Positions 24,504-38,300 of a DNA stretch of 64,000 nucleotides are shown here, piece by piece. A program made the translations under genes and the position numbers. The DNA is from Ascidia mentula (lineage: Eukaryota > Chordata > Ascidiacea > Phlebobranchia > Ascidiidae), in assembly GCA_947561715.1 (NCBI GenBank), contig OX387198.1, forward strand, positions 15,934,001-15,998,000, in the 5' to 3' direction. How positions within the stretch are numbered: the first letter of the stretch is position 1; every line of letters starts with the position of its first letter. Below the pieces are notes generated by a model. The model had not been told where the DNA came from and made no database searches. It was given only the letters and a program-made list of their open reading frames with translations.

Positions 24504-27500
24504 TGACTATACAATCACCGTCATCCGTTGGGCACCAAACTAGGTGCAACCTTACGGAGAAAAAAAGGTGGAAACGCTATGGCCAAGCAAAGCCCAACCA
24601 ATAGTGCCGTCAGGCCCCGTGTCACAATAATCATAAGATAAGCAAAGGGGAGCCCATAGTATGAATTGGATCACTATATGTATTTCTATATAAATCCAAC
24701 ACAGCGTTTATGCAGGCGGCTGAGTTAGTTGATGTTTTAATTTAAATCGTTGTGTGGTTCCAAACTAGTCTAGAGCCCATCAACTAAAAAATTAAGCCAA
24801 CGAACATCAATATAATTTCATGTTTACGAAAATTATACCACTTGTTTTTTTTCTCAAGGGTTCCAACTTCATCAGATATTATTTAACTGCACCGGGATGC
24901 GAACCCAGGCTATCTTGGTCGCAAATCCCCTCATGTCAAATATCGCATCATGTTCAAAAATATAAGGGTGCATACAAGCCTCAATATCCACGCACGATAT
25001 ATGAAAATTTGTAATGGTTATGGTATGTTTTGTCAAAGAAAGTATTGACTTGTTTTGTTGTCCCATTCGTTCTCCTTCGCTATATTGCATCGACCACATA
25101 GGTCGGGCCCTAGGAATGTCAAGTAAATAAAGCAGGATGCAAACTCATGTAATGCGTATGCCATGTTTAATAACCCAGTTAGTTAACAACACATGCCTGA
25201 ATTTCTAATTGAAAACATTCTATTGAGAGCAACTAAACGGTGAAACAACGCCCGTGAGCTAATAGCTGCGCGACACTCTTGGCTAGAGCGCTTAAATGCC
25301 AATTCTAATAATGAAACATTGGTGCTGAGCAAGCAGGTGCACGATCCAGCGTCAACAACCCAGAATAACTAATATAGTACCAGAAAGCACTTGATTGTGT
25401 TTCACTTGTAATCTAGTTTACCAACTTGACGAATATAGTTATTAAACAAGTTTAAATTCAGTCAACCTTGCACTTCCGATTAATGCGATATGTACAAACA
25501 ACGTTGATTAATGCGATAAGTATAAAACAAATTCGATCAAATCAAATTTCAAAGCTTTTCACACCCATGAATCAAGCTGAAACCTTCACCTGTTCATACA
25601 ACGTTGTTTGAAATTAATATCGCCAACTATGTTTCCCTTTGTATACGCTCATTGCAATAGCGCGTGAACGTGTACGACATATTTGTACATTTAACGAAAA
25701 CAATTTCCTATAATACATATTTAATCTTTTTCTAGTAACGTTTATTAAATATTTGATTCATATTAAACCTAAAGCAGGTTAAGAAGTGAAGTATATTATG
25801 CTTGTTTTGATCCTAACACGTATTCCTCTCGTTTAGGCAGAAATATTAGCTGGGCAAATTGACATTTTATTCACATTTATCATTCACAATTCACCCTACA
25901 CAGGAATTGCGACACTGACACAAATCATTTTTACTGATATTCGCAAAAGGCTACAACGTAATTTAGATACAAATGAAAATGTTAAAATAGCATGGATACC
26001 GATAAAACCTCAGTGGTTATCGAGTCAGGCACTCGTTTAAATAATCTGGCACAATTTTTAATTGTTACAGCGTGGTAGAAGAAACGTATTTCTATGTTTG
26101 TGTTGTTTATTATTTCGATGGCTTCATTGATGTTGGTCTTACATTGAACAATTTGTGAAAGGCAAAATAGATGCACCATCTTGCGTTAAGCACTAGGGCT
26201 TCCCAACTTAAGGTTTGCACGACGAATATTTTGGGTCGTAAACAGTTCACTAATTTCACACAAACATACACCTGAAACGTAAGTTGGGTCGCAATAAGAT
26301 TTTCTATCGTTGCATTTAATTTACTGTTCTGAGTACCTCAACATTAAATGACAGTCACACAAAAAGGTTGGAAAAAATTTTATTCAAGAAGTTTGTGAAG
26401 CTTCAAACTAGATCAGAGATAAACTTATAGCGACAGTGTAGATTAGCGATGCATGGTTTCCTTTGTAATCTCATACATGGTCGTTTTAAAGTTTTCAAAT
26501 ACTTTTATGCAGTCAACCATAGTAAGGTTTAAAACAAGCAAGGTTTAAATTTTTTTATGATAGTTAAGTTAGGCCAGTTAAAAAATCCGAGGTACGCAAT
26601 AACTAGGATTGGACTGCAGCATTCGATGCAGACGATAGTTGCACCTGGGCGCCGCAGAAGCTTACTTGTTTCTTAAGACCGCCACAAGCAAAAAATCTGG
26701 CAAGCAGTGCACTGATTTATGTGCGGGTATTCTGCACACTGGTAGCGTTGTTAACTCAATAACCGCCCGACCAACCTGTTGTGGTTTCCATTTCTGCCGC
26801 TCAATGTTCCCATATAGCGTAAAAAAAATTTTCAAAACAATTAGCTTTCATATACGAAACAATTTAGCCCGTTTCTACACCAATAATCGTATTTAAATAA
26901 AGTGGGTTACGCCTTACGATGTATGTTTAAGACGTGTACGATATGTAAACTAAATGCTTTTTCTTATGGACAAAGATAGGTCATTGTGCGACGGCGCGGA
27001 AAAGCGTTGGATAAAGTTTTAATTTTTTGAAGTTACTTTGGGACCAGCTTTTAGTTTTTCTGGCAGTAATCTACTGATAACAACCAGGCAATCAATTCTC
27101 TTAAACCCGAACTAAGCGAATATATTTGCTGAAAAGAGATGAGACATAAGAATGGCTTCATGCGTGCAGTTTACGAACGACGACATTCGCAGATTTAATG
27201 TGGAATGTTGCAGATATGATTTAGCAACTCTGAGAGTCAGTGAGACGCAAAATTCCAATGTTAATATGTCACGTCATGGAGTTGCTTTCGCAAACTGTTT
27301 GCTCTTGATTTTAAAAAACCTACATGTAACAATTTCAGTGCCAGTTCCTGTTGCGCGGCTCTATCGCCGAGGCATGTAATCTAGATAAACACAACAACGG
27401 AAATATTTCCTAAAATATTCCACATTGCATTTTACTTGGCCACGGTTCAGAGAAGGCAACTTACAAAATCCCTCAGCCCACACCTATTTATTATGACACT

Positions 27501-27560
27501 TTTACTTCATATAACTCTTTTCTTTATAGTTTATAGTTTTAGGTGCCTGGAAATATAACG
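24504..27560. other. Intergenic interval, nothing recognised
   Basis: Short open frames only (for example 26639-26896, 27152-27379), none resembling a known family or joined by consistent splice sites. Confidence 0.5.
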
Positions 27561-28115
27561 TTAAGCGTATTCTTTTGGCCTAAAGATTTTTTTTAAAACT
27601 ACTATAAAACCATACTTTAGAAAAGAATCTGCAGAACGCTCAATTTCTTTTATGGCATGCGAAAGTTTGAAACGTGACTTGCAGTTGGCATTATGTAGTA
27701 GAACTGTTGCATCATAAGAATGACAAACGTGTGACAACAATTTATTTTCGAGTCGCTTGATGTCGCTAGAGGTCAATAGGTGAATCCGCCGAAGCCACAG
27801 AGGTTGGAGGTAATTAGCAACATCGGCCAACGCATCCCAACAAATTACCAAGCTGAAAACCTCTTTGGAATTCGTGCCAAAGATAAAGTTTCATGTAAGT
27901 CAAAGACGAATGTTATGGTTACAGGTAAAACATTTCCTTGCGACCCTGATACGCCCACCATCACTCCCTTTCGTTACCATGTTAACATCAATCCAGTGCC
28001 AGAGGAGAGCTTTGCATAATCGGTTATTTTGCACGGATGGTCGTTGGGAAAGCGACCTTGCTATTGTAAAGCCATTCAAGGCCATTCGTTCAAACATCAT
28101 TCCCATGTAAAGCAT
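27561..28115 (-). pseudogene. Partial TPR-family-like coding remnant
   Basis: Two minus-strand open stretches (28115-27900 and 27851-27561) share a frame and are separated by in-frame stops. A phase-0 join from a GTAACG donor to an AAAGAG acceptor would link them through an intron of about 100 nt. The last 60 or so residues (basic helices with LSHAIKEIERSADSFLKYGF) resemble in pattern the end of the remnant at 28926-29586. Either a small gene of this family or a decaying copy; no start context was found. Confidence 0.35.
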
Positions 28116-28925
28116 TAGGACTGTTTATCACCATTAAAAGCTTCTTTTAATGGGATTCCAGACGTCAGATTTTTTTAGTGGAAATAAGAAGCAGATCAGC
28201 TTATTCCCGTAACGCTTTAAGTTTACGTGCAAATCGTTGATTGGCTGGTGGAAGGAATGATGCGTGTATGTCCCGTTAGTCTTGAGATGGGCGTCGCGCC
28301 GTGGTTTTCACTGTTGCCAAGCGATTATTTCGTACCGAAGGATTTATTGTTGTTCATTTGACTTCCATGTATTTTGTATCGTAGCTTTTAATATTAGTAC
28401 GTTTTATTCAAGTCAGGCGCCCATTTAGTGAAACCAGTATGAAATATTTTGGCATTTGTGGTGAGCCGTCATTGCAGGGTCCGGGCCTTTTCTGAAGGCA
28501 GCGTTGGGTGCCGAAATAATTCCGTAACAAAACCGAAAGTACATGAGTATTTGCAGTAGCCAAAACCTTTTATTTCGTGACCGATATACAAAACCATTTA
28601 AAAATCACAACAGATTTCGTAGAGGGTGCTAGACAAGTGTACATCTTGTAGATTATCAAACTGTAAATACACACATTAGCAAAATAACATGATATACATT
28701 ATATGTCTTGTAAACAACAATTCTCAATAAACCAGCCAAAGTTATAATTGAGAACGAAATGTACAAAAAGAAAACCAATGACAGACGTTCAATAAAGCAA
28801 TGGACGTGATTTAAGGATTTCGATAAAAAACAATCTGATGCGTTTGTATCACAAACTTGAGAAATAACGGATAATTTGATATTTACAGGTTTGTGAAAAG
28901 TGGCACTTTTATGCTGAAGAAGGTG

Positions 28926-29586
28926 TTATCCTATCTCAGGCGAGCGGCCTGTTTTGATTACATCTTCAAAAAGGGGACGTATGGCTTCAACACAGTAGCG
29001 CCGAATAAATGGTTTGGCCTTTTTTGTTTGGAGAGAAATATTGCCCAGGGCTTTGTTCGCACTGTTAATAGACGTTAAATTTACAGGGTCAGCCATATTT
29101 GCGGCACAAATGCACAACATAATTGCCTCGAAATTTTTACCACCGTCCACAGTTTTTTTGGCCAGTGACAAAACGCTGTCAAATGTTTCCCCCATTTCAG
29201 ATATCATAGACATAATTTTTTCAAACACCTTTTTGGCTCGAATGGTTCGCCTTGTGAGCATTAAACTTAAGCAATAACGAGACAAAAAAACAAGATCTCG
29301 CTGGGAAGGAGTGAACTTCCACAAAGTGGAAGTCTTTGCTTGGCCGTTTGGTCTGCAAAGTTCGTCTTATAGTCACACCAGCTGCACTGATGAGACCTTT
29401 TAGGTCGAAACAGTGGCCATCTGTCTGCAGCTTATACACAAGGAGTGAACCTTTTGTGACGCTGACGAACGCCGATTTCTTGATTAAACAATCCGCTTTC
29501 GTGAGCCAGTTTTTGCAGCAGAGGAGGACAATCCTGTAACCAACACCATTATATATATATCTAAAAATATGTGCAAATATGTGCAA
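28926..29586 (-). pseudogene. TPR-like family member, probably degenerate
   Basis: Two overlapping minus-strand frames (29586-29221 and 29324-28926) each look coding in part: the first carries LQTDGHCFDLKGLISAAG, the second is helical with RAKKVFEKIMSMISEMGETF. No intron fits their overlap, so a frameshift is likely. The C-terminal 130 residues have the helix spacing of TPR repeats. The segment 29329-29439 recurs inverted at 24384-24503. It could be a live gene if an unseen short intron restores the frame. Confidence 0.4.
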
Positions 29587-32329
29587 TTAAAACGAACAGT
29601 TAATCTTTTTCATCCGATTTTTGTTTCTTTAAAAGTTCTTGCATGCCTGCAACATTAACTAGTAAAATTAAAACCCAAGCGCCTTTACTAATCTCAAGGA
29701 ATGCCTTACTTTCTTCACCCAATTGTCCAAATAGTTTATCCAATCTACCTGAAAATATAACAATACAAATACTAATGTTTGTCCCTGTTAAAAATTAAGT
29801 TATTTTCTTGTAAAGCATATTTACAACATTTCAATGCGGTTAATTTTATGTTGTGGTATTCAATTTAAATGAAATTAACTTAAAGTCTCATTATTTGTAT
29901 TCAGCTCAGGGGTTCCTTTTTGGCATTTACAGCACGTTAGAAAAGACGTAGGTTTTGTGGACCCCAATATCCACATTAGATACCTCTAACGGTTAATTGT
30001 ACTTTGCAACACTTTATTTTTACTTGTTGTCTGAACGTTGTAGTGAACACACATGTGTATTTTTAATATGTATTTTTATAATGTACGTTGTATTACTTGC
30101 CGATGTTATGTTTGTGCAAATTTTTTACCCTGGAGCGTTTACCCACGCATTCACGTAACTCTAAACGACTATTTAAAACTTTCACGACCATCGCTCTAAA
30201 ACAATTAACTCGCTTGCGACCCCGTTAAAAACGTGTCAGTGTCTCCGCCTTGTCTGGACGCAGTTATAGCGCGCTGGCACATCATGACTTGACCTAGAGG
30301 CATTTTTAACTTGAAGAAGTTTTATGTACGAAAGAAAGTTGCAAGCGGGTTTAAAAAGCGATGTAATGCATTGTCTAAAGACCAGATTACTCTAACAACT
30401 CAACTCAATGCCATTCTGACTAGTTCGATACCTTTTTTGTTTTTTGCGTCAAAGATATTTTGGGGTCGTCTGAAATGCGTGCAGAACGTAAATGTTATTA
30501 GCAATACTTAAAGCAAAGAAAAATTGTTACTTACCACCAGTTGATAACAATACATGTTCGCTGCATACGAAACAGCAATTTGAACTTACATAAAGGGATT
30601 TAAATAAAAATAAAAACTACTAGTTTCTAGTTTCGGATTGCAACACGACATATTGAAGCAAATACATGTACTTACGCTATAATGTCAAAGTGGTGATGAA
30701 TAGATTTGTCGCCCATAGTCTACAGCACAGTTTTATTCGAAACCACCTGAGAAGCACTGGAACAACTCCACAATAAAACACAACAGTGATTCGTTTGATC
30801 ACCTAGCAAATACATTTAGCTGACTGAAACGTTCTTATATATAAGATCACCCTCATGACACCAGAAAAAGACGATTAAAAAGTCACGTGACTTGCCGTGT
30901 AAAAACAAGCGAGCCAACGTTCGCGAGTGCAGAAGTGCTAGTGCTATGAATTATGCCAACACTTGATTTTATTTTTTGAAAAAATTTTATTTTTTTTATT
31001 TTTTGTAAACTTAAAGAGAAAAAATCTTAGCTATAAGACGGATTTACGGGGAAACTTTTGTCTCCAAAGACATTCAAATGAGTTTTTTCTAAAGCCTGTT
31101 GAGTCAATAATTCCATCTCCTTTCTGATCTCAATATTAATATTTATACCACATAGGTATTTAACCAATATATATATATCGACTACGAAAATTTATTTTCG
31201 CCATGCTAGCTAATCGCCTTTGAGTTGTAGCAATTTTAACTAATCTGGTTCTGTCTCAATACCCATCACACAGGTGTACATCTGATAGATGGAAAAGTAA
31301 CACCCAAACTTTTTCGTTGGGCTTTTCATATTACTTGTGACACAACTTTGTAACAAAGAACAATTGCATCCGAGATGTTTTCCAAGTATATATTTATCTT
31401 TGCAAGCAATAATAACGGTTATACAATATAACGGCATGGCATAGCATATGTTAAATCGTAGGACATCGAAAAATATGCAATATGTGCTTGATTGTTTTCT
31501 GTCGTAATAATTTTAACAAATTACATGGATAGGTATTGAAATACGTTGTTTTCAGCTTGATAAGCATAAACAAGCAGTTTAGTAACATAATTTATCAATT
31601 GAACATGTTTAAAAATACACCATATTCGTCCTGAATATTTGCAGTTGGGCAAAGGTTATCACCAGAATACAGTCACTTACAGTCAGCAAAAAAAATAGGG
31701 CACAAGTCGAACACATTGACGAAACTTTCATTTTTATTAGGTAGCCTGTGTTTCATTGTCTACTTGTTCGAAAGTTGTTTTTGAAAATGGAGAGAATAAA
31801 AAATTTATATCAAAATTCTTTGGTGACTGGTCATCTTTTCCAGCTGAAGATAAAGAAAACATAAATACTATTAAAATACTTTTAGGGTTTTGTATTTAAG
31901 TTGCTTTTAGGGAACCAAACAACGGAGCCGGTCCTATCTGTGGGGCAAAGTCAACTTCCACATAAACACAATTTGATGTCAGAACTAAAAATTAGAAATC
32001 TTGACCCTTGTTTCATTACCCTACAGACACTAGTGTTTTATCCGGTATAATAGAGTGATGTTAATATATTTGGTGCGAGTAAATTTCGACAACATGTTGG
32101 AGGATCGCATTCTTTTCTTCTATGAAAGCAGGGCAACAGCAGGTAAGGCAAGATAACTTTTGGCGTTATCTGCAACGTATGAGTGGCAGCTAAATTGTGG
32201 TTTAGGTTACCAGCATGATTTAGATTGACAACAGTAAATGTCATAGCCGGTTCTTTGCAGTCAGCAGTAGGGATGAAATTTAGATGTAGATTGATTGTCA
32301 TTCTTAAATGTAAATCCAAACCTACCAAC
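29587..32329. other. Mostly non-coding; one possible Cys-rich exon
   Basis: Only 31240-31437 (-) stands out: 65 codons with six Cys and a CKDKYILGKHLG start resembling the short linker exons of the CUB array, ending in a stop. It could be the last exon of the CUB gene, but no connecting exon or phase was established. Confidence 0.3.
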
Positions 32330-35300
32330 GGCGGTGAAAGTAAGATCAAATCTCTTTCCTCTAATCGTCTGTAAACTGATGGGCAACAAACGAACGATCA
32401 GTTGGTTTGAGTTGGTAAGGAATGCAGTAGAGATTGGGCAAATTTCCTTAAGTATTCGATCCTCGGTTTCAAAATACTGCAAATATAAGTATTCTATTTA
32501 GGTATGAAGCTAAAAAATCAAGGAATAAATAATGTGGTACCACAGATTTAAACCAACAATTTTCCGAGATCAGATGTAAATAATATGATTTTGCATAGAA
32601 GTCGGGTAACGATTTGCCTCTGAGTAACATTTACTGACATTGACAACTTGCCTTCAAAAAATCGCCATAAATTTCCAGCGTAGATTTCGGGCATTCAATC
32701 AGAACCCTTTGGCCAATGGGAGCATTGATAGACCACACACAAGATATTGAAGAATCGTGATGGCCACGTGGATGGGACAAAGCTAAGAACCCCAGGATCC
32801 CAGGTCTAGCAGAAAAAGTCCTTTTGCCGCATTGGTCTAAAATATTAGTCGTTTGAATGAGTTTGTTTTTCGGTTTCTGCTAATGTTAATATGTATTTTG
32901 TATTCGTCACCGCAACACGTTTCCAAAAATAGAATAAAAGAGAATCTTGTCTTATTACAACCACACACATCCAACATTTCCTATTCAATTATTAATTTAT
33001 CAGTGAACGACAAAGACCAATGTTGCATTTTAAAAATCGAATATTTGAAAAATTTATCAAAGCGATTGTAACCACAAATGTCGTATTTACCGCGGTATTT
33101 CAAATGGATTGACATTAACTTATTTGTAAAGGTTATTAAAGTTCTACTTTTTCTTGAAATAAGCTTGAGGAACAATTATCGTTCAAGGATATTACCAGCT
33201 GCAGCATAGATCAATTTGAATCCTTTTGCTTCTTCTGTCGAATAGCTGGTAAAATGAACAGAGAGTAGTCGTTGAGTACTTCTGTATAGGGCTGCTTCAT
33301 CATATACTCTATTGGTCGGATCGGAAATCTGTAACCATGATATCCAGAATGATATATAATTGACGCAAGTATCAAGTTTGACTTACTTCTAAGAGGTCAT
33401 CTAGATAGTCGATATCCCAAGTATGCACCATGATCACTACCATCATTCCAACAGGAGCTGTAATTTTCCAGGTGCAGTCACAATCGGGAGGGTAGGTTTT
33501 GGGAAAATTTGGTGAAGTAAGAATTTGGTCATCATCGTGCAAAGCGTCAAGATCCCTTTCACCGCAAACCCCTTGATAATATAGGTGGTTTACATACTGT
33601 GATTGTTACGCGCTAGATGTGTCAAAATACTTGACTTTTTTGGGACAGATTAGCACGTTTCAAATGTGCCTGGTTTAGCCCAAAATTCAGTTTTATTCTT
33701 AAAAGAAACGCATTAACTCGTTCGTGAGGTTTTAGATAAGTGAAGTCCAAAAAGACAGTCTGCAAATATTTGCAATGTATTTAAAAAAACACAAACCGTA
33801 TCCTTGGCTTCTCTTGCTTCCATGTTTTTGTATGTCCAAAAACTTGTCTTTGTCAACTGAATGAACACAATTAGTAATTCACGGCAAACCAAAACTGGTC
33901 TTACATTCATTACATTCCCTTTACATTAATTACACACTAAAACGTTCAGCAAAATTTACGAAATATCGAATGATTTGAGTCAAGTATTTCGTTTATCATA
34001 CCTGTAGACAAGGTTAAAACGAATCCATCATTTGATATTTCTTCGGCACTGTGGTAAATGATACTTAATCGGTTTGTAGATGTCCATATAATTTCCAACT
34101 CGACAATTCCATCGAACAAACCTACATCTCTTCCCGTAGAACTTTCTACAATCTGCGTATTTCCTTCAGCTGTTTATTCGTGCTTCACAAAGCCAATAAT
34201 TAAGTAATGGATATATCCATCCAACACACTAACACAGCATTTAGTCCAATTCAAGTGCATGCAATTCATATGGCCGTTGGTTATGTACTACTTGCCTTCA
34301 AGAAGCCTTTTCCTTTCATAATTGAGAGATCTTGAATCGAAATAGCAATCCACGCCTCTTTGGGAGCAGTGATGTTGTATACACACGTGATATTGGGATG
34401 CTTTCCAGGATAATTGGGTGAAGTGAAAGTGACATTGTTGAATTCCACCCAGTAGGTTGTACGACCGCAGCTTTCTGTATAACAAACTCAATGACAATCA
34501 ACATTTTGTAAGGTGCAAAGTTATTTTTTTAACGTTGCGAACATTTAACCACCTTGAACAATTAGTGTCATTTATTTGTCATTTAGTTAGTGTAATACTT
34601 TTCGTCAAAAGGAAATAGGCTCGCGGACTAATTTTTTTTCAAGGAAAGACGAACCCTTACCATCGTTTTTCCTATAATACCGAACTTTTCTTTGTCCGTT
34701 TTTTTTCCATCTAGAAAGAAAAAATAATTTCAAACAGTCCCAACACAAAACTTTGTGACCTATCTAGAAAACATTGAATTGGTCACTCATCCTGAATTGC
34801 AACAGGAAAACGCTATGCACTGTCGCTTTATCGTTTTGATAAGTGATATTTAAAATGTCGGTATGAACACATACAAATGTTGTCACCACAAATAAAAATG
34901 TGGCACAGTGCAATATAAACTGGATCACCAAGTACCAAGGTTATCCCTGAGTCTTTCAACAAAGAATATTGAAGTTAAAGGGATTAGGGATTGTAAATTG
35001 TAAAACTGGTAAATATAACAATTAGTTCGTTTTAGCTTTTGCCTGGCCACAGTGTTCCATGTTGGTAGGTTTTTTAGCCGGTTACACTTAGTTTAGTGCC
35101 CAATGGTTAATGGTGGCTATAGTCACCACAGAGAGGAAGTCTTGTCGTCTTTTTAGCTGACAAGATCGTTACAAGTAAAACAATAGTGGCACTGGTGGGT
35201 CCTATTAGGTTGAAACAATGGAGCTCACTATAAATAGCAATTAGTTCCTTTCCATACGGGCGCAAACAAAAAACAAGTACTACCAATGGCGGTGTACGTG

Positions 35301-38300
35301 ATATTAAATACGTCTTCGTCTGTGCTGTAGTAGTTTTGTGTCAAACGTATGACCACTTCGTGTGAAGTACTAATGTATGGATTTGAGACTTGGTATTCCT
35401 TCCTCAGTACAAGTCCATCCTTTCGAAAATACTGCAAATGTAAATATATATTTTGGTGTAAAAATCGCAGAAATAGTGAAAAAACAAACCTTAAATACTA
35501 ATTAGGCCACTTATCGAAGTAGTTTGCTCGCCCACAGACAAACTTAAGCTTTATTGAAAAAATTGCCCATTTTGCATCAACATCAACATAATCTGTCTGA
35601 TGTTATCAACAACTTGCCTCCAAGTGTTTGAAATCGTTTTTAAACGTGGAACCAACGCATTCGATCAGAATCATTTGGCCACTTAGAGCCTGAATCGACC
35701 ACACACATGTTGTGTCCCTGCGTCCAATGCGAGGCACGGCCAAAGACCCCAGGACACCAAGACTCGCATTTCGAGAATCTTCTCCGCACTTATCTAAATT
35801 ACAGCAGTGAGAAAGTATGAACTTTGTATTTTTTACGTTATTGCATTGTTACATATTGTTTGCACAGAATTGCATCATCTCCGGTATAGGAATTTGAAAA
35901 TTAGATAAATATGTAGCAACAAAACTTTTTTGTAGGTATAACTTGCACAGTCAGTCACATTTTTTGAAAAAACAAAAAGAACAATCAGAAACCGGTAATT
36001 ATAACCCGGATGTCTAAATGTACATGTTACCAGCTGCAGAGTAAAGTAGTCGAAATCCTTTGCGTTCATCTGAATCATCGCTTGAAAAGCGAACAATCAG
36101 CTGATTTCCGCTACTCCTATAAAATGAGTCACCGTGATGAGACACTCCGGAGTCCACAAACTGTAACATGAAATATAATAATTAAGGCAAGCAAAAAATG
36201 TGTTCGATTCCCACAAAAAAACACTATCATTTTAACTTACGTCCAATTTGTCGTTTTTTTTGTCGATTTCAAGAACTGATGTCATAATTATAATTTGCCT
36301 GTTGTCAGGGTCAGTAATATGCCAGGTACAGTTACAATTAGGAAAGTAAGAAAAGGGAAAGTTTGGCGATGTGAGCTCGCTGTAACTTCCATCAGCATAT
36401 AAATCCAGTTTGCCGCAAACATCTTCAAAATAAACGAAGTTTGAATACTTTAATAACTCCAATATCAAAATCAACGCAAACATCATTTAATTTTTTTTTT
36501 CTGTATCAGCAAATCACGTATTTATCTGAAAATCTGCTTAATTTGTGGACACTTTTTTTGTGTTGGGAAAATAAATGGGCAATCTTCTCCATTTACTTTT
36601 AAATGTGAACAAGGCTTAACCAAAAGCACAAACACAAACGTCAAATTTACCAACTCAAGGAAATGCATACCTTTACTGTGGTTTTTCCCACTAGCAAGTC
36701 TGTCTTTGTCCGTGACCGCTTTGCCTGAGGAATGAAAATACTATACCAATATCAACCAACTATACACACAGCGAAATTTCATGGACGTCTAAGGTAGTTA
36801 TGAAATCGCATTTCGTTATTCAAGTTACTTTTCTTGCGTTCCTTACCCAGTCGTACATGTGCACCCAAACAACAAGCACACATTCGTCTTACACATGTTA
36901 AACAGTTTTTCCTGTGGAATGGCAAATTCAGTTTGAGAAGTTCAAATATAAATATTTTCCAGATGTTTATAGATTAACATAAATAACACAAACAAACTGT
37001 CGTTATCGGGTAAAAAAGTTTGCATGCGACGACAGACAAAAGAGTTTCCGCAACAAAGTCGAAAGCAGCGTGAGGTTAGAGCAGCGTATGTTTTCTCTAT
37101 AGTGTTGCAAGTTTTCCACAAAACAAATTGCTAAGCAAAAAAGTAGAAAGTAGTTTTTACAAAACGACAAAAAAGTTTCCGTATTGTTTCCTTCTCACAT
37201 ATTGTTACAACACTCGTTATAAAAAGTTATAATTTTTTTTGTTTTTCATACGTGTTTGTAGGTTCAACCGGAATCCACCACGTAGTATTGTTTCGTCGCT
37301 GTGGTATGTAATAATTAATTGATTAGTGGTTGTCCTAATTCCTTTCCATTCGAGACTTGTATTAAATGTCACGATATCTCTTCCTGTAGAATTGTCTCGA
37401 ATCTGAAAATTTGTGAAAAGGCTTCGTAAACTCCAACACGCAAAATTGTGTTTGGATTTAAAATACAAAAAACCTTCCTGTGCTCAGTCGAGCTACAGAC
37501 ATTGATAATATTTTACTACATGAACTACTTGCCTTCAAGTAGCCGATTCCAGGTTCCGCTGTTAGTTTTTCAATGACAACAGTAATCCATTCTCCTTCGG
37601 AAGCAGCAAGGTTGTATACACACGTGATATCGGGAGGAAGCACTCCAGGACGGAATGGTAACGTCAGAATATTTCGGGATCCCGTGATATCACGGTCTGT
37701 TTGCCCGCAAATATCTGCTCAATAAAAACTTACTTGAAAATAAAATTGTTGACATACTTTGGAAGTTATATGCTTTATTGTATTAGCAAATGACGCATTT
37801 ATCTGAAAATTTATTTTCTTCCATTTCCTGGTTTCTACTGCTTGAAATAGTGACAATGTTTTGTTAAAAAGAAAAATAGATGACAAATGTTCTGCATTCA
37901 CGTTGGATGTGAACAAACTTTACAAAAACCAAAACACAAACGTCAAATTTTCCAATACAAAGAAATGCAAACCCTTTGCCGTGTTTTATCCCATTACTAA
38001 GCCTGTCTTTGTCCGTGACCGCTTGCTCTGATTAATTAAAATATAAAATGTCACAACAACCATACACACAATTCTATTTTTGGCAAGCGAATGAAAAACA
38101 ATTATCATGAACGTCTATGGTAGTTGAACTACCTATGTATCGCAGTTTCGTTTGTCACCCAACAACAACCACAAAACCAATCATTTCATCTTGTACATGA
38201 TTAAACAGTTTTTCCAGGGAAAAGGCAAATTCTGATTATACAATTTGTTCATCGCAAATTCAGTTTGGGAAGTTCAAACATAATTATTTTGCTGAGGTTT

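Noticed and set aside
36232-36486. A possible gene start with a hydrophobic leader (MMFALILILELL) before CUB Y1
   Set aside because: The leader lies in the intron: an acceptor just before DVCGKL fits the phase of the upstream linker exon. A second promoter cannot be excluded.
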